From contig DKXD01000157.1 of the NCBI GenBank assembly GCA_002492075.1, forward strand, positions 4,157-13,860: 9,704 nucleotides of DNA. Direction: 5' to 3'. The DNA comes from Ruminococcaceae bacterium UBA7135 (lineage in GTDB: Bacteria; Bacillota; Clostridia; Oscillospirales; Ruminococcaceae). Both the position numbers and the translations under genes were made by a program. This document shows, one piece after another, positions 1 to 6,479 of the stretch; positions within the stretch are counted from its first letter, which is position 1; each line of letters begins with the position of its first letter. The notes beneath the pieces are model-generated. The model saw only the letters and a program-made list of their open reading frames with translations. It was not told the DNA's origin and did not search any database.

Positions 1-981
1 GGCAGCTTTCTGAACGTCGTTATATTGCGAACGCCGCTTCACCAGTCGATAATTACCGAGCCGTCGCACTGCTTTTCCTGCGGACACCGCCTTGCGTGGT
101 ACGATATGTTCCCGATTTTCAGCTGGTTGTTTTTACGCGGCAAGTGCCGCTATTGCGGGGAGAAGATCTCGCCGCGCTATATGATTGTCGAAGCGACTAC
201 CGCGGTGCTGTACTGCCTTTCGTATCTGATTTTCGGCTTCAAGCTTGAGCTTGCGTTTTCGGCAGTGCTGTTAGCGGTGCTTGTCGTTTTAAGCGTCATA
301 GACATCGACCATTTTGAGATACCCTACTGGTGCAGCATTACCGTTGCGGTTTTGGGTATCGCGGCAATCTTTGTGTTTAAGGAAACGCCGTGGTACGAGC
401 GTCTGATCGCTATGGGGGTTATCCTTGTTGTATTTGTGATCCTCGTGCTTGTAGGCGGTATGGGAGGCGGCGATCTTCAGCTTATGCTGGGATCCTCGCT
501 GCTGCTGGGCTACAAGGTGTTTATCGCGCTGTTTATCGGTATTCTTTCCGGTGCGATCTACGGTTCTGTAAAGAAGCTTCGCGACCGCAAGGAGGAAAAG
601 GTGCTTTCCGATAAGATAAAAGCGCTTGTAGAGGACTGGTATCAAAATCAGCTTGACCGCAACGTCGGATTTGTGACAGAGGGTCATGATGATATTATTG
701 TCGGTAGTATAAGCGAGGGAAACCCGGATATTGAATGGGAGTTCCTCGATGAAAAGGTTTGGAAAGGGCTGCCCGAAAAGGCGGCGTTAAGCCAAACGTT
801 ACGCGAGAACATTACCGATGAGCGCGAGGGCGGATTTAAGATCTTCATCAAAGGCGATCAGATCGAGCGCGTTAAGTATTCGCGCAGAATGGTTTTCGGA
901 CCGTTCCTCAGTCTCGGTATTGCGACCTGCTGGTTAGTGGGAGGTCACATAATGGATTGGTACTTAAGTCTGCTGCATTGA
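1..981 (+). CDS. pilD: Prepilin peptidase / N-methyltransferase PilD (5'-partial)
   Basis: This is an integral-membrane aspartic protease (family A24) that removes the leader of type IV prepilins and usually methylates the new N-terminus. The frame is open from base 1 and begins GSFLNVVI, the conserved family N-terminus, so the gene starts upstream of the window. The TTG at 25 is internal and not a start. A four-cysteine zinc-type site follows (HCFSCG at visible residues ~23-28, CRYCG at ~49-53). The first catalytic Asp lies in IDIDHFEIP (298-324). The second is in GGMGGGD (Asp at 472-474), where the usual GxGDxKL lysine is Gln. At least six hydrophobic segments are visible. The protein ends with the FGPFLSLG motif and a last membrane helix. 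About 105 charged residues (571-888) separate that motif from the preceding helix, where most relatives have a short loop. It converges on the pilus operon and presumably processes its pilins. Confidence 0.93.
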   Translation, partial: GSFLNVVILRTPLHQSIITEPSHCFSCGHRLAWYDMFPIFSWLFLRGKCRYCGEKISPRYMIVEATTAVLYCLSYLIFGFKLELAFSAVLLAVLVVLSVIDIDHFEIPYWCSITVAVLGIAAIFVFKETPWYERLIAMGVILVVFVILVLVGGMGGGDLQLMLGSSLLLGYKVFIALFIGILSGAIYGSVKKLRDRKEEKVLSDKIKALVEDWYQNQLDRNVGFVTEGHDDIIVGSISEGNPDIEWEFLDEKVWKGLPEKAALSQTLRENITDEREGGFKIFIKGDQIERVKYSRRMVFGPFLSLGIATCWLVGGHIMDWYLSLLH

Positions 982-994
982 GTTCATTTTTATT

Positions 995-1037
995 CACAAA
1001 TGTTTCGGGGCGAGCTTGTCGCCCCGATTTGTTTGTG
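995..1037. terminator. Hairpin terminator between convergent pilD and the pilus operon
   Basis: A perfect 9-bp stem (1005-1013 with 1019-1027, core CGGGGCGA/TCGCCCCG) closes a 5-base GCTTG loop. A second 6-bp stem (CACAAA 995-1000 with TTTGTG 1032-1037) can extend it across a small internal loop. On the + strand it is followed by T-rich sequence (TTTGTTTGTG, then TTATTCTGTTTTTG), fitting rho-independent termination of pilD 14 bases after its stop. On the - strand the sequence after the stem is A-rich, so termination of the last pilin gene from this side is less certain. Confidence 0.8.
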
Positions 1038-1052
1038 TTATTCTGTTTTTGA

Positions 1053-1976
1053 TCAGCCCTTCGGAACAACATAGTAAATATATGTGTTCGGATAGAAGAA
1101 GGTCTGATCGCCGCTGGTGTAGGACAAGGAACCATGTCCGTCGATCGCGTGTTGGAGATCAGCTTCCATCGGTATAATGTCCGAGGCGGGTTTAGTAATA
1201 CCGGCTTCAACCATATTGACGCATTGAATATAGCTTGCGCCTGTGAACGCCAGATGACTTTTGGCTCTTTCCGCGGGGAGAATATTATAGCATTTCTGGT
1301 CGCTGTATATTTCCGTTTCCACTTTGTAGCCGTTCATGTTATCGCCGGTGTAGTTACCGTCCGCGTCTTTTGTCGCGGAGAAGTTCATTATGTTGATAAC
1401 GGGAAAAAGCCCGTCATACAGCGCATCGTCGAACACCTTTACCTGAGACGATGTTGATGGCGATCCTGCCATTGATTTTAACTCTAACGAGTATACATCA
1501 CCTTTAGCGGTGGTTGTCTTGTTTCTGTTAAGGGTGCAGTTTGTAAGTACGATCTTGGCTTTGTCATTGTCGGTGCCGGAGCCGAACATCCATGAAGCGC
1601 CAAGACAACGAATTTCATATTTTTCTTCGTTTCCGGGGATCTTCATGAAGTCGTCTATTTTATTCAGCCCGCCTGTTTTATTCCTAAAGTTTTCGACTCC
1701 GGGCGTAATTATATCACCGACATCCGACAGTGTAAACACTTCGACCATTTTCGCGTTTTTCAAACAGCCGTTGATGTAGGAGTTTATCGTTTCGGCAAGC
1801 ATCGTTGCGCGTGCGTTCTTCTCGTTAACCCTTATTATGTTCATAACAGGACCTACAAATCCCATTACGCCCAGAACAAGTATCGAGAGCAACGCACAAG
1901 AAACGATAACCTCTACCAAGGTAAAGCCGCCGTTGTTCCGTTTTTTAAGCAGTCGCTTTAAGGAGAGTTTTTTCAT
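1053..1976 (-). CDS. Type IV prepilin, probable minor pilin (307 aa)
   Basis: This is a predicted pilin subunit, exported and inserted into the pilus by its hydrophobic N-terminal helix. It has a basic 17-residue leader (MKKLSLKRLLKKRNNGG) and a class III cleavage site G17|F18 followed by FTLVEVIV. Glu22 is thus the conserved Glu5 of the mature protein, and a hydrophobic stretch runs to ~residue 42. The remaining ~260 residues are a polar globular domain I do not recognise, with Cys at 71, 124, 147, 229 and 252 that could form disulfides. At ~290 mature residues it is much longer than typical major pilins (~130-170), so I infer a minor pilin. The ATG at 1976 is supported by GGGAGGG at 1984-1990, 7 bases upstream. 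It is the last gene of the operon, 17 bases after the previous pilin. Position suggests a PilV/PilU/PilJ-type role, but no family can be assigned. Confidence 0.9.
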   Translation of the reverse strand: MKKLSLKRLLKKRNNGGFTLVEVIVSCALLSILVLGVMGFVGPVMNIIRVNEKNARATMLAETINSYINGCLKNAKMVEVFTLSDVGDIITPGVENFRNKTGGLNKIDDFMKIPGNEEKYEIRCLGASWMFGSGTDNDKAKIVLTNCTLNRNKTTTAKGDVYSLELKSMAGSPSTSSQVKVFDDALYDGLFPVINIMNFSATKDADGNYTGDNMNGYKVETEIYSDQKCYNILPAERAKSHLAFTGASYIQCVNMVEAGITKPASDIIPMEADLQHAIDGHGSLSYTSGDQTFFYPNTYIYYVVPKG

Positions 1977-1993
1977 TTTTCAGCCCTCCCTTT

Positions 1994-2941
1994 TTAAGTC
2001 GTGGGTGTTGACGTTTGATCGGACGTATCCTTACCATAAGCGCCGTAAATGTTTGCGTACTCCTTACCCTTGTCGTCCTTATATGGTGCATATGTCTGAG
2101 AAGTACCTGCGCCCGACGAGTTGCTGCCAAATGCTATGCTGTTCGGGTCGTCAAGCTTCGTTTTAAACTTTACCTTGAACGTAACGGGATTGCTGCCGAA
2201 ACCGCTGCCGCTGCAGTGGACATTTACGCCGTTCAGACCGCAGATTTTCGCGTATTTCAGTGTATCAGTGTTCTTTGTGCCGCCGTTTACTTCCTTCACC
2301 TCAAGAAGCGATGCGCCCGACTTGCCCTCGCCGAAGAACAGTGTCACCTGCGAGTGGCTCTTTAATGCACTTGAAACGTTGCTGTCGTTCACCGTAACGG
2401 TAAAGGAGTACTCGTCGTTTGCCGAATCATAGGTATAATCCACTTTAACGCTGCTTATACCCTTTGTGCCCGTAATGCGCGTATCGAAACGCGACATCTG
2501 CGAGCTGCCGCCGATATCATCGGGATCAGTCGGGTTTTCGCCCGGGTTGTCGGGGATATAAACTACCTCACCGTTTTCCCCGTCATAATTCAAGTTGCCT
2601 TTAAAGTAGTTTACACCGCTTTTGTCACCTAAGGTTCCGTCGGCAGACCGCAACTGATAATCAAGATCCATCGGCATATTTTTTCCGTCTTTGTCTTTGA
2701 ATTGCAACGAGAGCGTGCCGTCTTTTTCTTGACTATTGTCATATTTATCTTTCTTTTCGTTGGTAACAAGCGTCTCCTCTTGGTTTTGGAGATTTTTTTC
2801 AAATTCAACGTTCGATTTGCGGCGTCGAATTGCCAGGTTCAACATTTGAGCGATCATTGACGACATTATCGCAAAGACTGCCAATGCGATAACTATTTCA
2901 ACCAACGTGAAGCCGCTCTTTTTTGAGAATAATTTTTTCAT
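1994..2941 (-). CDS. Type IV prepilin, probable minor pilin (315 aa)
   Basis: This is a second predicted pilin. A short basic leader (MKKLFSKKSG) ends at cleavage site G10|F11, followed by FTLVEIVIALAVFAIM with Glu15 as mature Glu5 and a hydrophobic helix to ~residue 37. A charged, helix-like segment (39-75) follows, then a mostly beta-type, Gly/Ser/Asp-rich domain. Near residues 130-142 is a Pro/Asp/Asn-rich linker (DNPGENPTDPDD). The only two cysteines (234 and 243) are close enough to form a small disulfide loop. The C-terminus is Thr/Ser/Pro-rich. The start at 2941 has AGGAGG at 2951-2956, 9 bases upstream. It lies 19 bases after the giant pilin gene and 17 before the next pilin, so translation is probably linked. 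Length argues for a minor rather than the major pilin. The globular domain matches no family I can name. Confidence 0.9.
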   Translation of the reverse strand: MKKLFSKKSGFTLVEIVIALAVFAIMSSMIAQMLNLAIRRRKSNVEFEKNLQNQEETLVTNEKKDKYDNSQEKDGTLSLQFKDKDGKNMPMDLDYQLRSADGTLGDKSGVNYFKGNLNYDGENGEVVYIPDNPGENPTDPDDIGGSSQMSRFDTRITGTKGISSVKVDYTYDSANDEYSFTVTVNDSNVSSALKSHSQVTLFFGEGKSGASLLEVKEVNGGTKNTDTLKYAKICGLNGVNVHCSGSGFGSNPVTFKVKFKTKLDDPNSIAFGSNSSGAGTSQTYAPYKDDKGKEYANIYGAYGKDTSDQTSTPTT

Positions 2942-2960
2942 ATTAAAGCGCCTCCTTACA

Positions 2961-5444
2961 TTAAGTATATCCGCCGATTTCTATCTTCCAGCTCTTAGTT
3001 GTTCCGCCAAGCTTGCCGCCCGACATATTTCCGCCGCCTGCCATTCCTGCAAGCTCGTTCGGCATTTTATCGGGATAGCAGCCGATGTAAGCGTTTATCG
3101 CCTGAATATCGTAGTCACCGACCGTCATACCGCCGCAAAGCTTTAGCAAGCCGCCCGCCTGAGCGCCGCCCGCCGCGAGGTATGATACATACGGCGCGTA
3201 AAGGAAGCCGAAGAACGTGTTATGGCTTATGCCGCTGCCGTTCAGCGTCTGTGAGAAACGCATTTCAGCACTTTCATCGCAGGATACCAGCATAATGTTG
3301 GTAGAAGGATATATTATGCTGTTGTCGCTTGCGTCCGTAACTGCCGCCTTTTCATTACCGGCGAGGGTCGCGTAGAAGGAGTCGAATTTACCCTTATCGA
3401 TATGGTTTACGCACCAATCTTTTCTGTCGTTCTTTTCGGGGTGGCAGTTTGCGCAATATTTGTTTACATCTCCGTGTACAGAGCAGGTAACCGTTGTAAG
3501 CGCATTGCCGCATTCTTTACACGTTGAAGTTGATTCGGATGTTGAAAATGTGCAGCCATCGCCCTCGCCGCAGGTCTTGTGAATGTACGGAACTATCTTT
3601 GCGGAGTATTTGCCTTGCTGGTCGATTCCGCTGAAATCAAGGTAGCCCTCTTCCTCTGTGATCTTGCCGCCCTCGATAAGGAACCAGCCTACATGGCATG
3701 TCAATTGCTGCGTTGCGTCTTCATAGGTAACGCCCGCGGGCAAGTCTAACAGCACTGTGCCGCGTCCTTTAAGGAGGACAAGGCGCTTATGATCAGACAC
3801 ATCAAAGCCCGTTGTTGCGTTTCCGTCCTCGGGGAACCACGAGAATACGTCATGGGTCTCGCCGTTGACAGTTTCTTGCGCGGTAGCGTTGAGCTTGATC
3901 GTCATAATGTTGTCAGGGTCGTTGCCCGTGTCGATTATGATCGTCTGACCTCTCTTATGACCGTTGCCGGAGTTGCGTGTGTTGATGCTGTCGATAACGA
4001 ATGTTTTTCCGATAGCGCCGCTCTCGTTGCCGCCCGTGCCGTCGGCTTTCTTTATAAGTGCTGCGGAATCGGCGTTTTCGTCATAAGCGAAGATGAAGTT
4101 GCGCTGGTTTGCGGGGATAACCGTGCCGTTGTCATTCCAATCGTTGTTGGTAGCGTTGAGTCTTATATCAACGTGTTTGGTATCAGCTGTTGTGGTATTG
4201 CCGCTGATATCCCACTTATAATAAGCGATGGTCTGCGTTTTCGATCCGAGAAGCTCCATAGCCTCGTCGTATGTCAAGCCCTCCGCGAACTCGCCGCTTA
4301 CCTTCCACTCTTCAACGGGGGTTTGGGTATGAAGATCCTTTGTTTTCTCCGCGCGTTCTTCAGCCGTGCCTGTCACGAAAAGTCTCGCGTTGGTCTGTTT
4401 GTTCCAGCCAATGTTTGTAACGTTGCCGTTTACAAACACCCATGTATTAGACTTCAGGTCCGAACCGCTGTAATTAAAGTCGCCGTTTACATAAATGCAA
4501 ACATGGTCGCTTGTAGGCACCTGACCGGTGTAACCGTCATTCTTTACCGCGAAACCTACATTTGCGCCCGGCCAGATCATGTCGCCGCCGACAAGTATCT
4601 GGCTGCCGCCGCGCATACCCATATCACTTCCGAGGTTCGGATAGAAGTTGCCGCGGATAGCCCATGTTACAGGACCTATCTTGCTGACGTCCTCTGTGCT
4701 GATAGTATCGTTTGAAGCGCTGTGTACTACAGACATCGCGTCGCTGCCCAGCATAAGGTCGCCGCCTGTCGAAAGGTCAAGTCCGATACGGTTTTCACCC
4801 GAACTGCCGAACGTGTTCATATAAGTGAACTGTGTATCGTAGAAAACGTTCGTCAGGTAGTAACCGCCGCTTATATACGCGTCGTTGGGGACGTAGCCCG
4901 TCGCCGCGAACAGCTCGGCGTCTCCGCCGCCGCCGTCCTCGCCTTCGCCGGCGGTATATTCTGTGGTTTCGCTATATCCATAGGTCATATGTACGGCGTC
5001 TCTGTTGCCGTCTACCGAGGACATAACCATAACATCATATTGAGGTTTGCCGTCTTTATCGGGCAAACGTGTTATCGTTACCGAATATGCGCCGAGCTGC
5101 GACTCGTCCAAGCCCGTCACGGAGTTGGGATCGAGGCTGGCGAAACCGTTTGCGCCTGTCGATATGGATTCACCCACATCAAGGTCTTTCATTTGCTGCA
5201 GCAATACGCCGCCGCCTGCCGCGTGGTTAGCGGGATCGGCGATACTTTGGTATACTATATTGACGATCGACTGCGATGTTTGGCTTGCCTGCATCTTATT
5301 GAACACCGCATACTGCGTCTGCCTTGACGACACCATCGCGAAATACATCGCCATGACCGAGATCAGCAGTGCGGTCATCGTGCTGATAACCATAAACAAT
5401 GCGCTTCCGCGATTGCTTGTGTATTTTTTGAATACATGTCGCAT
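2961..5444 (-). CDS. Giant GspK/PilX-like tip pilin with Cys/His cluster (827 aa)
   Basis: This is a predicted pilus-tip subunit. The N-terminus has a basic leader and RGSALFMVIS, then a hydrophobic helix to ~residue 38. This resembles GspK and PilX N-termini: Gly13 could be the -1 residue, and the Glu5 of ordinary pilins is absent (Met there), as in tip pseudopilins. Residues ~180-360 and ~740-800 carry repeated Gly-Asn/Asp-turn beta strands (RGNFY, VGGDM, VNGDF, VNGNV, GFLYAP) suggesting a beta-helical exported domain. Residues 625-681 hold a C-x5-C-x10-CxxC-x8-CxxH-x6-CxxC-x10-CxxH cluster. The C-terminus is Gly-rich. I chose the ATG at 5444 because AGGAG (5453-5457) sits 8 bases before it. 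The longer frame from 5462 would place that site inside the coding region. Relatives are typically ~200-350 aa, so this one is exceptionally large. The pilin-like role is fairly sure; the function of the large body is unknown. Confidence 0.82.
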   Translation of the reverse strand: MRHVFKKYTSNRGSALFMVISTMTALLISVMAMYFAMVSSRQTQYAVFNKMQASQTSQSIVNIVYQSIADPANHAAGGGVLLQQMKDLDVGESISTGANGFASLDPNSVTGLDESQLGAYSVTITRLPDKDGKPQYDVMVMSSVDGNRDAVHMTYGYSETTEYTAGEGEDGGGGDAELFAATGYVPNDAYISGGYYLTNVFYDTQFTYMNTFGSSGENRIGLDLSTGGDLMLGSDAMSVVHSASNDTISTEDVSKIGPVTWAIRGNFYPNLGSDMGMRGGSQILVGGDMIWPGANVGFAVKNDGYTGQVPTSDHVCIYVNGDFNYSGSDLKSNTWVFVNGNVTNIGWNKQTNARLFVTGTAEERAEKTKDLHTQTPVEEWKVSGEFAEGLTYDEAMELLGSKTQTIAYYKWDISGNTTTADTKHVDIRLNATNNDWNDNGTVIPANQRNFIFAYDENADSAALIKKADGTGGNESGAIGKTFVIDSINTRNSGNGHKRGQTIIIDTGNDPDNIMTIKLNATAQETVNGETHDVFSWFPEDGNATTGFDVSDHKRLVLLKGRGTVLLDLPAGVTYEDATQQLTCHVGWFLIEGGKITEEEGYLDFSGIDQQGKYSAKIVPYIHKTCGEGDGCTFSTSESTSTCKECGNALTTVTCSVHGDVNKYCANCHPEKNDRKDWCVNHIDKGKFDSFYATLAGNEKAAVTDASDNSIIYPSTNIMLVSCDESAEMRFSQTLNGSGISHNTFFGFLYAPYVSYLAAGGAQAGGLLKLCGGMTVGDYDIQAINAYIGCYPDKMPNELAGMAGGGNMSGGKLGGTTKSWKIEIGGYT

Positions 5445-5452
5445 GATCATTT

Positions 5453-5457
5453 CTCCT
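5453..5457 (-). promoter_or_regulatory. Ribosome binding site fixing the giant pilin start at 5444
   Basis: On the - strand, AGGAG lies 8 bases before the ATG at 5444. Two other in-frame ATGs exist. The one at 5462 precedes this site and has no comparable site of its own. The one at 5450 is only 2 bases from it. The start at 5444 also gives the most typical short basic leader (MRHVFKKYTSNRG). Confidence 0.75.
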
Positions 5458-5503
5458 TTCATAAATTCGCGTGATCCAAAATTGTTCCTTATTTGCGGTT
5501 GTG

Positions 5504-5524
5504 GGCGCGAGTGTTTCCCGCGCC
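5504..5524 (-). other. Intergenic stem-loop between pilO and the giant pilin gene
   Basis: A perfect 6-bp GC-only inverted repeat (GGCGCG 5504-5509, CGCGCC 5519-5524) with a 9-base loop lies in the 96-base gap between the pilO stop and the giant pilin start. On the transcribed strand it is followed by CCACAACCGCAAATAAGG, with no T tract. It therefore does not look like an intrinsic terminator. It might be a processing or mRNA-stability element that sets different levels of assembly proteins and pilins. That role is inference. Confidence 0.45.
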
Positions 5525-5540
5525 TTTCGCCTTGATTTTT

Positions 5541-6479
5541 TTACGCTGCCGGAGTGGTTTCTGTCGCAGGAGTATCCTGTGCGTCAAGTGTCGCTGTCGG
5601 ATCCTGCATACGCTCTATGCTGTAGAATGTCAAAGTAACAGACAACTCGAAGAATTCCTCTGCGTTTTCGTCATCGTTATTGTTGTTATTGTTGTCGTTG
5701 TCGTTGTTATCGTTGTTATCGTTGTTATCGTTGTTAGCGGGAGGCGCCGCCTCACGAGCGGAGGGGGTGTTTGTATTGTTGTTCTCGTTCCCTTCTGCTC
5801 TTTCCCGGTATTCCTCGATAAGCTCTTTATCCTCGAACGCAATGTTGTTGATGCTGACCGCCATTCTGGTGTCCTTGCCGTTTTGATCCTTTACATAGTC
5901 GTTTACTTCATCGGCAAATGAAAGCAGGGCCTCTTTTGTTTCTGCTTTTATAGTGAATGTCGCGGTAGACGCGCCGATAGTTTGTGCGTCACCGAGAGCC
6001 GTCCGTATAGCGACCTGACGAATGAGGTTGGGATCGATCTTCGTGATGTCCGTGGTAACGCCCTGATTTACATAATCCTTAAGCGCATACGATACGGACG
6101 AGGGAACAAATACGCTGGTGCTGAGGCTTGCGGTCTGAGGCTGAGATACGGTGAGACTTTCAACGAGAACCTCGGCTTCGCATTGCTCAAGGAACGCTCT
6201 TACCTCGTTGTCGACTTCATACGACTTCATTTCGGGATAGAACATATCAGCCGTGTTCTTGCCTTTATCATAAGCGGCGAGGATCTGCTCTCTCAAGCCG
6301 TCTTTTGTTGCCGCCTTGGTTTTGGCATCGGAAAGCTCTTTGTTTTTGGTTTCAAGCGTTGCCTTTGTAGCGTTTATCGTTTCGATGTTGGGCTTGATGA
6401 ATACGAAAACTCCGACTACCAATATTACCAATATCGCGATAACTATGACCGCAATACGTTCTTGCTTGCTTAATTTCAT
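5541..6479 (-). CDS. pilO: PilO-like pilus assembly protein (312 aa)
   Basis: This is a predicted bitopic membrane protein of the PilM-PilN-PilO alignment complex, which links the cytoplasmic motor to the growing pilus. It has a short basic cytoplasmic start (MKLSKQER), one membrane helix (9-28), a probable coiled coil (~30-70), then a mixed region. A ferredoxin-like beta-alpha-beta unit follows (TFTIKAETKEALLSFADEV at 174-192, then MAVSINNIAF at 206-215). The last strand (FFELSVTLTFYSIE, 276-289) is separated from the previous one by an insert that is nearly all Asn/Asp at 249-272. The C-terminus is Thr/Ala/Pro-rich. The start overlaps the pilMN stop by one base (TAATG), with GGAGGTGA at 6487-6494, 7 bases before the ATG. 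Sequence identity to named PilO proteins cannot be judged by eye. Topology, size and place directly after pilMN support the name. A stand-alone second PilN-type protein is the main alternative. Confidence 0.8.
   Translation of the reverse strand: MKLSKQERIAVIVIAILVILVVGVFVFIKPNIETINATKATLETKNKELSDAKTKAATKDGLREQILAAYDKGKNTADMFYPEMKSYEVDNEVRAFLEQCEAEVLVESLTVSQPQTASLSTSVFVPSSVSYALKDYVNQGVTTDITKIDPNLIRQVAIRTALGDAQTIGASTATFTIKAETKEALLSFADEVNDYVKDQNGKDTRMAVSINNIAFEDKELIEEYRERAEGNENNNTNTPSAREAAPPANNDNNDNNDNNDNDNNNNNNDDENAEEFFELSVTLTFYSIERMQDPTATLDAQDTPATETTPAA
5669..5736 (-). repeat. In-frame tandem repeat in pilO: four exact 9-bp units (Asn-Asn-Asp) plus degenerate triplets
   Basis: On the + strand, TCGTTGTTA is repeated exactly four times (5701-5736). 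It continues leftwards (5669-5700) as degenerate TTG/TTA/TCG triplets. On the coding strand this reads mainly AAC/AAT/GAT/GAC codons and gives the Asn/Asp tract of PilO. Units are multiples of three, so copy-number change would alter loop length without a frameshift. Confidence 0.9.

Noticed and set aside
25..27. TTG as the start codon of pilD
   Set aside because: The frame is open to base 1, and the preceding codons give GSFLNVVI, the conserved internal PilD motif, so the gene is truncated by the window edge.
3789..5327. Two long + strand open frames (308 and 201 codons) opposite the giant pilin gene
   Set aside because: They are antisense to a gene with a clear ribosome site, prepilin-like start and organised motifs. 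Their products are Val/Arg/Cys-rich without recognisable domains.
5493..5921. + strand open frame with a Val/Ile-rich stretch resembling a membrane helix
   Set aside because: The hydrophobic stretch is simply the antisense reading of the Asn/Asp tandem repeat in pilO.
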